This document shows, one piece after another, positions 6,816 through 13,827 of a DNA stretch of 35,496 bases (position 1 is its first letter; each line of letters begins with the position of its first letter). The position numbers and the translations under genes were made by a program. The stretch is from the IMG/VR virus record IMGVR_UViG_3300020442_001101, positions 1 through 35,496 of that record, one strand, 5' to 3'. A model generated the notes under the pieces. That model had not been told where the DNA came from. It saw only the letters and a list, made by a program, of their open reading frames with translations, and made no database searches. Source of the stretch: a virus.

Positions 6816-7708
6816 TAGTCAGCTCTTCTAATTTGATATTTTATTCCAAATCTGTCAAACAATTTTCCTGCCGTAGCAATATTTGTAAGAGCTTGTTTTA
6901 TTTGCGGAAGATATTCGTCATTTGCTTCTACCTTCTGCATAAATGCCTTAGCTTGATCTGGTTTAATAAACATTAACTTACCAGACCATGCGGCTCCTTT
7001 TCTATAAAAACTTAAAAAGTGTTCTCTGCCATCTGTTCTAGAAGACACCCAATCTAGCACTTTTAATTTATTAGGATCTTGTGCTTTGATAGAAGCATTA
7101 TCAACTTTGGATTTAAAAACATTTAATTCATTGACATCTTCTTCTGTAATGCCCATTCCTTGTCTTACTTTTGTGTACATCATTTTTGCAAGTTTTGGAT
7201 CTTTGACAGCAACACCACTTTCAAAAGAATCAAAATCTCCTTCAGTGGCCGCGGCTCTCATTTTTGAAGCACTCATGCCTTCTGCACCATCTGCATCAGG
7301 ATCACGTTCTCCAGCACTTACAACATCAATGCTATCAAATTGATAATCTTTTCCATTGTAATCGTTCAATAATTTTGTAAAGCTAGATACTCTATCGCTA
7401 CCTGCAACATATACTATATTTTTAAATCCAAGCTGTTGTAACTTTTGCATTGCTTGTATTATTGTTCTAACCTCGTTGTCACCTATACGGATTCCATCGC
7501 CAAAACTTTTTGTTGCAAAGAAAACTTTTTCAGCAAACGTTAAGGGATCTGTTTTAGGTTTTTGTGAATGTGTCAAAAATAGAAAAGGACTACCGTCTAT
7601 GCTCTTAACTTTATCCGCAAGTTTTTTATGTCCTATTGTAGGAGGGTTCATTCTCCCAAAGGCAAAAACTGCTGTACTAGGAGATTCTATCAGCTGACGC
7701 AGGCGCAT
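6815..7708 (-). CDS. HxGH-superfamily nucleotidyltransferase with putative capsid-targeting leader (297 aa)
   Basis: A nucleotidyltransferase of the NMN adenylyl-/cytidylyltransferase superfamily. The N-terminal strand-loop reads FAFGRMNPPTIGHKKL, with the (H/T)xGH nucleotide-binding motif as TIGH at 24-27. The second signature (ISxTxxR type) is MSASKMR at 145-151, after VAGSDRV. Both are intact, so catalysis is likely. The acceptor could be NMN, FMN or a phospho-sugar/alcohol. Residues 195-297 form an unrecognised second domain. Uniquely, the protein starts MRLRQLIE, a good capsid-targeting leader with L-I-E cleavage, giving a mature end at SPSTAVFAFG. A strong AGGAGG Shine-Dalgarno lies six bases before the ATG. 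Confidence 0.82.
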   Translation of the reverse strand: MRLRQLIESPSTAVFAFGRMNPPTIGHKKLADKVKSIDGSPFLFLTHSQKPKTDPLTFAEKVFFATKSFGDGIRIGDNEVRTIIQAMQKLQQLGFKNIVYVAGSDRVSSFTKLLNDYNGKDYQFDSIDVVSAGERDPDADGAEGMSASKMRAAATEGDFDSFESGVAVKDPKLAKMMYTKVRQGMGITEEDVNELNVFKSKVDNASIKAQDPNKLKVLDWVSSRTDGREHFLSFYRKGAAWSGKLMFIKPDQAKAFMQKVEANDEYLPQIKQALTNIATAGKLFDRFGIKYQIRRAD

Positions 7709-8024
7709 CTAGGTCCTCCTTAGGGTTTCTTTCAAAATCTAAAACTTTCGATGCAAGTTCTTGTCTATCTTCTGGTGGCATTAATTCATCTGGAGACATT
7801 GGAATATCGTATTTAAGACAGTAATGATTAATACATCTATCAACCATAGGCTTTAAATGTCCTTGTATAACTTGTTCATTGCGTTCACTGCGTATCTTAC
7901 TCATGCAAGGCAAATAAAACTTTCTATAAAACCCATCATCATTAAGCATATGAAAATGTATGTCATTAGGTACATCAAATGGCATTTCATCTTGAGGCAT
8001 TCTATGGAATTCTGATATCTTCAT
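7677..8024 (-). CDS. Conserved island protein of unknown function (115 aa)
   Basis: An in-frame ATG at 8096 exists, but it lies deep in the upstream gene. The ATG at 8024, one base after that gene's TAA, is preferred and gives an N-terminus MKISEFHRMPQDEMPFDVPN. This resembles the leaders of its neighbours (M-K-I-x-E-F) but lacks a clear [LI]xE cut. The body is charged and helical with a few Cys (PCMSKI, DRCINHYC) and an acidic C-terminus. No family is recognised. It overlaps the nucleotidyltransferase start by 32 bases, so the two are coupled. It is probably a partner or another head-internal protein. Confidence 0.7.
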   Translation of the reverse strand: MKISEFHRMPQDEMPFDVPNDIHFHMLNDDGFYRKFYLPCMSKIRSERNEQVIQGHLKPMVDRCINHYCLKYDIPMSPDELMPPEDRQELASKVLDFERNPKEDLDAPASADRIS

Positions 8025-8025
8025 T

Positions 8026-8403
8026 TTACCACTTTCTGCATGACCAATATCTTGCCTTAGTTCTTGGTCCTGGATTATCACAGTTATGTCTTGCACGGAA
8101 TGATCTTCTACGTGCTGGATTAGATTTCTTAATTTTCATATTAGGATCACCAAAGTTCACTTTTTTAATATTCTTTGTTTTAGGATCTCTTACGTAAACT
8201 TTGAACTTTTTGACATCACCTTGCATTGGTTTGCCAAGTTTTACTTTGCGTCCTTGATATTCTGCTTCGTCTAATGATTCATCATCTTCATTAAACCACA
8301 TATCTCCGTATGCATGGTAAAAATCATCACCATCATATGTTTCTTCCATCCAAATATTTTGTTCTTCTGTCTCGGCCAAATATTGTTTAAAAGTCTTAGT
8401 CAT
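8026..8403 (-). CDS. Putative internal head protein with RARHNC...YWSC module (125 aa)
   Basis: Starts MTKTFKQYLAE, the closest match in the window to the T4 internal protein III leader (MKTYQEFIAE), with L-A-E as the presumed gp21 cut. A very acidic middle (residues about 12-48) follows. The basic C-terminal module shows KKFKVYVRDPKTKNIKKVNF, then GDPNMKIKK, RARHNCDNPGP and YWSCRKW, a conserved marine-phage module. The switch from acidic to basic halves suits scaffold and DNA contacts. AGGGG precedes the ATG and a GATAAATA late box lies 33 bases upstream. It is the first gene of the island operon. Confidence 0.8.
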   Translation of the reverse strand: MTKTFKQYLAETEEQNIWMEETYDGDDFYHAYGDMWFNEDDESLDEAEYQGRKVKLGKPMQGDVKKFKVYVRDPKTKNIKKVNFGDPNMKIKKSNPARRRSFRARHNCDNPGPRTKARYWSCRKW

Positions 8404-8435
8404 ATTCGTAACCCCTATTATAATGCATTATAAAG

Positions 8436-8443
8436 TATTTATC
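8436..8443 (-). promoter_or_regulatory. T4-late-like promoter of the head-protein island (GATAAATA)
   Basis: Minus-strand GATAAATA in the divergent gap between the island and speD. It is followed by a roughly 26-base leader containing AGGGG before the ATG at 8403. It probably drives the overlapping genes down to about 4942. Confidence 0.6.
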
Positions 8444-8473
8444 AGAATAAGTAAAGTAGTAATACATCTAAGA

Positions 8474-8481
8474 ACTAAATA
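8474..8481 (+). promoter_or_regulatory. Possible late-type promoter of speD (ACTAAATA)
   Basis: Plus-strand ACTAAATA 20 bases before the speD ATG, with AAAAGGA between. The spacing resembles other late boxes here, but the match is one of the weaker ones. Confidence 0.35.
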
Positions 8482-8501
8482 GAAACCAAAAGGATTCGGC
8501 T

Positions 8502-8864
8502 ATGCTGAAACACAAACACCTAATAGTACGAGCAGACGTTAATAATCCACCTAAAGACGAGAATGCCATAGTCGAATGGGCCAGGAAACTAATCAATGAC
8601 ATTGGAATGAAGATCATGATGGGACCATATGCAAAATATTGTGAAATGGAAGGCAATAGGGGATTAACCTGCGTCACTATAATAGAAACCAGTCATATTG
8701 CCATACATGCTTGGGACGAAGTTAATCCTGGTCTAGTACAGCTTGACGTTTATACTTGCGGTGAATTAAAGAAACAATTGGTTTTTGATGCTATAAAAGA
8801 ATTTGATCCGATTAAGATTGATTTCAAGTATCTTGATAGAGAAAAAGATTTAACTACTTTATAA
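8502..8864 (+). CDS. speD: S-adenosylmethionine decarboxylase proenzyme homologue
   Basis: The AdoMet decarboxylase family makes the aminopropyl donor for spermidine and self-cleaves to form a pyruvoyl cofactor. The 120-residue length fits the small bacterial class. The processing region reads ETSHIAIHAWDE, where S64 would become the pyruvoyl group, H69 assists processing, and C86 in LDVYTCG is the expected proton donor. The residue before the serine is Thr (T63) rather than the Glu usual in this class, so cleavage should be tested. AAAAGGA lies seven bases before the ATG. It is one of only two plus-strand genes, and its end overlaps the minus-strand gene at 8854 by 11 bases. Confidence 0.82.
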   Translation: MLKHKHLIVRADVNNPPKDENAIVEWARKLINDIGMKIMMGPYAKYCEMEGNRGLTCVTIIETSHIAIHAWDEVNPGLVQLDVYTCGELKKQLVFDAIKEFDPIKIDFKYLDREKDLTTL

Positions 8865-10227
8865 ATCTGAAAGCAAATTTACCACCAATTCTTGAACTAT
8901 AATAGTTTTTACTTCCGTCTAATGCAACTGTTCCTTGGAAGTTTGGCGGATATACTGCGTCATATTTGCTTACAAATATGTCATTACCTTTTTTGCCTAC
9001 TCTTGTGTACAATTGAATGATACTCGCAGTGTTAAGAAGTCTAATTGCTTCTGTTGAAAAGTTTGGATTTTTATTTACTTCAATAGCTACCTTTTTTGCT
9101 ACCGCACTGGTCAATGCATAACCTGCATTGAATCCTTGCACATTAGTATCGAAGTTTACGCCTGTTATTATTTTTTGTGCTTCTTCACTTAATCCTTCAA
9201 ATGTACGTGCGCCTGCTGATATAAGTTTCTTTGTTTCCGTTCTTAATGCTGGTGTTGTGATTTCAAATCTTTCACCTAAAGAAAACGGTGCATCTTTTGC
9301 TGTTTCGTTGTTTATGATTTCAATAATAGGTTTAATGAATTGAACACTTTGCATTAACTTTTTATCATCTTTATTTTTGATTAGAGAATCATATAAGTTC
9401 TTTGCACTTGCGGCCGCACCTGCTCCGCCCTTTGAACTGATCAATATTTTCTTACCATCAGGTGCAACAAATACACTATCAGCTAAATTGTAGTTCATTG
9501 ACTGTGGCCAAAATATTTCTAAATCATTCCAGTTTGCGCCACCTGCCAAATCTTTTCTTGCTTGTTCTGCTGGTCCTAGTACTGCTCCGCCCATCATTGC
9601 TACCGGACCCATTATTTCTCCAAAGTAATCTCTGATTGCTTCCAACCTTTCAACTTGTCCTGGAAACTGTGCTAACTGTCCTGCGGCACTTGCTCTCAAA
9701 GCATCACCTAAAATCTTTTTGTCGTCTTGTGGTGCTTTGTTTTCCACATGTCTAATTACGCTATCAGAACCTCTAAAAAAGTTTTTTGTAGCAATTAGTG
9801 TTTGTGGATCTAATCCGGTTTGTAATTTTGTAGCACCCTTTGTTTTCAATTTCCAGCCATCTGGTATTGCATTGTTAGGCCATATACCTAACAAGTCATG
9901 AGCGTTTTGTTGTAGATATCTACCCCAATAAATTTTTTGTCCATCTGATGTTTGAATAACAGCGATACCAAATGCTAACATTCTTGCAGTTGGTTTATTG
10001 GTCCATGAAATTTCGTTTGGTTTAAGTCCGTTATTTGTTTCGAAGTTTTTTATTGCTTCGTCTCTTGCTTCTGGTGTTTCAAATTTTCCTCCATCTGTCA
10101 TTGGTGGATATGCTTCAACTCCGACAAATTCTGCCTGCACTCCGCCACGCTCGAATGGATCCCCTTGTTTTCTACCAAATACTCCTTTGGCCTCGAACAG
10201 AGGTTTTTTAATTTGATAAAAACGCAT
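8854..10227 (-). CDS. Large putative packaged protein, possible nuclease-like core (457 aa)
   Basis: No family is recognised with confidence. The N-terminus MRFYQIKKPLFEAKGVFG resembles a capsid-targeting leader with L-F-E as the cut. The central region (residues about 235-285) reads NYNLADSVFVAPDGKKILIS followed by SKGGAGAAASAKNLYDSL. A strand ending in S-S-K after an Asp-containing strand resembles the (D/E/S)xK half of a PD-(D/E)xK nuclease site, but this is only suggestive. The rest is helical and neutral. Its ATG overlaps the stop of the upstream 88-residue gene (TAATG). It may be another head-packed protein of the island, separated from it by speD. Confidence 0.75.
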   Translation of the reverse strand: MRFYQIKKPLFEAKGVFGRKQGDPFERGGVQAEFVGVEAYPPMTDGGKFETPEARDEAIKNFETNNGLKPNEISWTNKPTARMLAFGIAVIQTSDGQKIYWGRYLQQNAHDLLGIWPNNAIPDGWKLKTKGATKLQTGLDPQTLIATKNFFRGSDSVIRHVENKAPQDDKKILGDALRASAAGQLAQFPGQVERLEAIRDYFGEIMGPVAMMGGAVLGPAEQARKDLAGGANWNDLEIFWPQSMNYNLADSVFVAPDGKKILISSKGGAGAAASAKNLYDSLIKNKDDKKLMQSVQFIKPIIEIINNETAKDAPFSLGERFEITTPALRTETKKLISAGARTFEGLSEEAQKIITGVNFDTNVQGFNAGYALTSAVAKKVAIEVNKNPNFSTEAIRLLNTASIIQLYTRVGKKGNDIFVSKYDAVYPPNFQGTVALDGSKNYYSSRIGGKFAFRFIK

Positions 10228-10493
10228 TAAACACTAACCTCAATGTCAAAGTCGTTGTAACCTAGATCAAAAAGTTTGTTTGCTATTTTATTTGCTACAT
10301 CGTCTGACTCTTGTTCATCTAGTTGTACATGCGTTTCAACTGTAAGAACTGTTTTACCATCTTCTGTATCATAAAGCTCGTAGCCTGTTTCTTCTTCTAA
10401 TAAGGCATTTGATGCTGATGTTGCTACTTCGGAGACGACTATGTCATCCACTTCTTGTTTTGAGTCAAAAACGATATTGATAAAATTTTCCAT
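10227..10493 (-). CDS. Small acidic phage protein (88 aa)
   Basis: Not recognised. A strongly acidic alpha/beta-looking protein with a regular pattern (YELYDTEDGKTVLTVETHVQ, then ANKIANKLFDLGYNDFDIEV) like a small ferredoxin-type or ACT-type fold. It has no Cys, membrane segment or leader. AGGGA precedes the ATG, and its stop overlaps the start of the 457-residue gene (TAATG), so the two are coupled and it could be a partner or inhibitor of that protein. The pairing is inference. Confidence 0.65.
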   Translation of the reverse strand: MENFINIVFDSKQEVDDIVVSEVATSASNALLEEETGYELYDTEDGKTVLTVETHVQLDEQESDDVANKIANKLFDLGYNDFDIEVSV

Positions 10494-10502
10494 AGAACTT
10501 CC

Positions 10503-10844
10503 CTAATGATTCATTCTGATACTATTAATAGTACCGTCTGTGTACACAACTTTTGCTCTAATAAAAACAAAGTTTCCTGTGAAGTTTGCATATTTAATTG
10601 CAGTTTCTTGTGACGCTGTGTATGTGTGTACATCGAACCAATCAGTATCACCTGGACTGGTTGCTAATGTTGCTTGTATTGTAATGGTTCCTGTTAATCC
10701 AGTAAAATCATAAGAAACAGTATGAACACCGTCTGAATGACCATAGTAACCATCACCTCTAAAGTTGCTTCCGGTGATAGTTTCTGTTGTGCTATCTCCT
10801 GGATGCGTATTTGCTGATAAAATTATTTCACTACTACTTGGCAT
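10503..10844 (-). CDS. Beta-rich virion-type protein (113 aa)
   Basis: Thr/Ser/Gly-rich sequence with alternating hydrophobics (TGTITIQATLATSPGDTDWF, then FTGNFVFIRAKV and INSIRMNH at the end) that looks like a small beta-sandwich. Similar short proteins occur among virion structural proteins of marine T4-like phages. It has no signal peptide. The ATG has no Shine-Dalgarno. An AATAAATA box ends five bases upstream, partly made by the stop codon of the previous gene, so late, near-leaderless transcription is possible. It is probably a capsid- or fibre-associated decoration protein, but no specific family is claimed. Confidence 0.65.
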   Translation of the reverse strand: MPSSSEIILSANTHPGDSTTETITGSNFRGDGYYGHSDGVHTVSYDFTGLTGTITIQATLATSPGDTDWFDVHTYTASQETAIKYANFTGNFVFIRAKVVYTDGTINSIRMNH

Positions 10845-10848
10845 ACTA

Positions 10849-11532
10849 TTATTTATTCAAATCTGCTTCACTAACATACTTGACAATTTTTGAAATAGAA
10901 CCGCCTATTGCAATTTTAGCAAGCATTAAATAACGTTCATTCTTTGTAAAGAAGTAAAATCCTTCTGTGTAATGTCCAAGTTTTATTGCTTGCTTGGCCT
11001 TGCTTCCAATACGTATTGCATGTGAATTCGCTTCACAATAGTTAACAAAATTAGGATCGACTCTCTTTGTAAAGAACGCTTTGTATGGCCATTCAACATC
11101 ACCTTTGACTATTTGAGTATTTTTATTTTCAAGTAAAAAGTTAAGGTTATCGTCATTAGCAGGTTCATGGAATTCTAATGCACCTATTTTATCAGCAAGT
11201 TCTTCTAACCAAATATTTTCATTAGAATATATATCTAGTTTGTGTCCTTCTATCCTAACCATACAGTTATCTTTATTACGTTCTAACGCTTTATAGATTA
11301 CGCAATTATCCATAAAGGTTTCTAAAGTTATGTGTTTAGGATCTCCTCGCCAAGCTCTAAATGGACTCTTTATAGCCAAGTCGGCTTCTGCATCCATTTG
11401 CATTTCGTCAAGTTTAGTCTTGGCCCAGCCAAGATTCATTCCTCTATATATAGGAGCAATGGGATTTTGTAACCTAAGTTTAAAAACGTATTTGTTGTAA
11501 AACAGTTTAGTTGTTAGTAATCTCTGCAACAT
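10849..11532 (-). CDS. Conserved phage protein of unknown function (227 aa)
   Basis: Not recognised. A mixed alpha/beta protein with a basic, hydrophobic N-terminus (RLLTTKLFYNKYVFKLRL) that is not a clear membrane anchor. The middle reads DNCVIYKALERNKDNCMVRI, and the C-terminus YLMLAKIAIGGSISKIVKYV. It starts 26 bases inside the 3' end of clpA in another frame, with AAAAGG seven bases before the ATG, so it is made from the clpA transcript and may act with ClpA, for example as an adaptor. That link rests only on the overlap. Confidence 0.7.
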   Translation of the reverse strand: MLQRLLTTKLFYNKYVFKLRLQNPIAPIYRGMNLGWAKTKLDEMQMDAEADLAIKSPFRAWRGDPKHITLETFMDNCVIYKALERNKDNCMVRIEGHKLDIYSNENIWLEELADKIGALEFHEPANDDNLNFLLENKNTQIVKGDVEWPYKAFFTKRVDPNFVNYCEANSHAIRIGSKAKQAIKLGHYTEGFYFFTKNERYLMLAKIAIGGSISKIVKYVSEADLNK

Positions 11533-13765
11533 TTTCTACCTTTTGTTTAGTAGGTTTTAAGATAAGTTCGTTTTTCTTTACATCAATTTGTAAAGAACCG
11601 CCATTTCTTAGATCACCGAAAAGTAGAAGTTTACTTAGAGGACGTTTGATATGTTTGTCTATATATCTTTGCATAGGTCTTGCACCCATTTTGCTATCAA
11701 AACCGTTGTCAACTAAATGATCAAGTGCGTCATCTGTTATTTCACACACAACGTTTTTATCATCAAGCATTGTTCTAAGCTCTAACAAAAACTTACCAAC
11801 AATTTTTAACATAATTGGTTTGTCAAGTTTACCGAACGTAACAACGCCATCTAATCTATTTCTAAATTCAGGTGCAAAGAAACGTCTAAATTCTTCATCA
11901 CCATAATCGCCATCTACATCATGGCTGAAACCAATAGCATTTCTTTCTGCTTGTTCCGCACCAAGGTTTGTAGTAAGGATCAAGATGCAGTTTCTTGCAT
12001 CTGCTTCTTTACCGTCACTTCCAGTAATTTTTCCATTGTCCATAATTTGCAATAAAATCTGCGAAATATCAGGATGTGCTTTTTCTATTTCATCTAATAG
12101 CAATACACAGTTAGGATGTTCTTGTAGCTTGTTAATTAGTTGTCCTGAATGCTCATCATGTCCAACATAACCTGGAGGAGAACCAATCAACTTTGATACA
12201 CTGTGTTTTTCTTGATACTCACTCATATCAAATCGTGCAAGATGAATACTTAGATGTTTTGCAAGTTGTTTAGCAAGTTCTGTTTTACCAACACCAGTTG
12301 GACCCATAAACACAAAAGCACCAATCGGTTTATCTTCAGTTTTCAAGCCAGCTTGTGCAACAAGTATTTTGTCTACAATTTCATCAATAGCATTATCTTG
12401 CCCATACACATTTGCCTTTAGATTTTTGTTCAGTTTGTTAAGGTTATTTGTCTCCTTTTGTTGTATTTGTTCCGGAGGCAAATTAACAAATTTTGCAAGC
12501 TCAAACTTTATCTCGTCTGGAGTTACAATTTTGTTTTCTTCTTGATTGTTTACTTTAAATCTACTACAAGCAAGATCAATTAAGTCAATAGCTTTATCAG
12601 GAAGTTTTTTATCTGTGATATATTTTACACTTAATTTGACTGCTTCATCGATAGCTTCTTCAGTAATTGTTGTTTTATGAAATTCTTCATAATACTTTTT
12701 TATACCAATAAGAATATCTTTAGTTGTTTTCTTATCTGGCTCATCAATACTTACACGTTGGAATCTACGCATTAACGCACGATCCTTTTCAAAGTATTTT
12801 CTATATTCTTCCCAAGTTGTTGATGCAACTACTTTGATATCTCCCTTACCAAGAGCAGGTTTCAACATATTAGCTAGATCGTTTGAACTATTACCACCTC
12901 CTGTGCCAGCACCATTCATCATGTGTGCTTCGTCAATGAACACAATAGTTTTGCCTTGTTTCTTTATAGCTGATAACACCAGCTTGAATCTTTCTTCAAA
13001 GTCTCCTCTATATTTAGAACCTGCCAACATAGCACCAATGTCTAAATTGTATACACTATATTCTTCTAAAAATTTAGGGACTGCTTTATTAACAATTCTA
13101 TATGCAAGTCCTTCAGCAATAGCAGTTTTACCAACGCCCGGTTCACCAACTAACAATACATTGTTTTTACTTCTTCTACCGAGACTTAGACAAATGCTTT
13201 CTAACTCATCTTGTCTACCAATTACTGGATCAATTTTTCCGCTCTCAACTTCAATATTAAGATTGGTAGTAAAAGCCTTTAATGCTCTTTGTGCATGTCC
13301 TGCTAATTCTTCATCTTCTAAATTAGCAACATATTCTGTGTTTACATACTCATTAAATTTATTCTTTTCAATTCCTGAACTTGTAGCCAAATAACAAGCG
13401 AAAGATTTTTGTTCATTTAACAAGGATAAAAACACATCCGTTACATCAATGTGTGCTCTACCACTAAACAGCACTTGAGTAAAAGCACGGTTCATTACTC
13501 GTTCTACTGTTTGCGTTTTTTTAGGTTTAAACTTTGTTCCTTCTGCTACTTTAATCTCATCAAACTTTGTTTGTAAATGATTTAAAAGTTCGTCTTTCAT
13601 TGGCTTTGGATCGATACCAAAACCGTCTAAAACATTCATAAAATTTTCGCTACAAAGCATAGCAAAAAATAAATGCTCCAACGTAATATATTCGTGGTTC
13701 AGCTTTTTTGCATCTTTGATAGCTTTTTCGAATACTACCTGTAATTCATCAGATGGTTCTACCAT
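11507..13765 (-). CDS. clpA: ClpA-type AAA+ unfoldase (752 aa)
   Basis: Full-length Clp/Hsp100 ATPase of the ClpA type: an N-domain (residues 1-150), D1 with Walker A GEPGVGKT (207-214) and Walker B VFIDEAH, and D2 with GPTGVGKT (488-495) and LLLDEIEKAH. There is no ClpB/ClpC middle domain. An IGF tripeptide (611-613, in AERNAIGFSHD) sits where ClpA/ClpX carry the [IL]GF/L loop that docks on ClpP. The phage protein could therefore use the host ClpP. Arginine-finger segments (LMRRFQ, FRNRLD) are intact. A sigma70-like promoter lies upstream and GAGGAG precedes the ATG. It is probably early, and would redirect host proteolysis. Confidence 0.93.
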   Translation of the reverse strand: MVEPSDELQVVFEKAIKDAKKLNHEYITLEHLFFAMLCSENFMNVLDGFGIDPKPMKDELLNHLQTKFDEIKVAEGTKFKPKKTQTVERVMNRAFTQVLFSGRAHIDVTDVFLSLLNEQKSFACYLATSSGIEKNKFNEYVNTEYVANLEDEELAGHAQRALKAFTTNLNIEVESGKIDPVIGRQDELESICLSLGRRSKNNVLLVGEPGVGKTAIAEGLAYRIVNKAVPKFLEEYSVYNLDIGAMLAGSKYRGDFEERFKLVLSAIKKQGKTIVFIDEAHMMNGAGTGGGNSSNDLANMLKPALGKGDIKVVASTTWEEYRKYFEKDRALMRRFQRVSIDEPDKKTTKDILIGIKKYYEEFHKTTITEEAIDEAVKLSVKYITDKKLPDKAIDLIDLACSRFKVNNQEENKIVTPDEIKFELAKFVNLPPEQIQQKETNNLNKLNKNLKANVYGQDNAIDEIVDKILVAQAGLKTEDKPIGAFVFMGPTGVGKTELAKQLAKHLSIHLARFDMSEYQEKHSVSKLIGSPPGYVGHDEHSGQLINKLQEHPNCVLLLDEIEKAHPDISQILLQIMDNGKITGSDGKEADARNCILILTTNLGAEQAERNAIGFSHDVDGDYGDEEFRRFFAPEFRNRLDGVVTFGKLDKPIMLKIVGKFLLELRTMLDDKNVVCEITDDALDHLVDNGFDSKMGARPMQRYIDKHIKRPLSKLLLFGDLRNGGSLQIDVKKNELILKPTKQKVENVAEITNN

Positions 13766-13797
13766 TTACAATATTCTCCTCAATATTATTTAAGCAT

Positions 13798-13826
13798 AGT
13801 ATAACGTATATTTTATACAAAGTCAA
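13798..13826 (-). promoter_or_regulatory. Sigma70-type promoter of clpA
   Basis: On the minus strand TTGACT (13826-13821), a 17-base spacer and TATACT (13803-13798), each one mismatch from consensus. The clpA ATG is 32 bases downstream of the -10 box, after GAGGAG. Early-class promoter. Confidence 0.8.
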
Positions 13827-13827
13827 C

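Noticed and set aside
8404-8501. tRNA or other small RNA gene in the largest divergent gaps (also 18913-19039)
   Set aside because: No cloverleaf, T-loop or CCA-like end can be drawn; the gaps are filled by promoters and leaders.
12834-13394. Plus-strand open frame of 186 codons
   Set aside because: Lies antisense to the ClpA D1 ATPase domain; no start signal.
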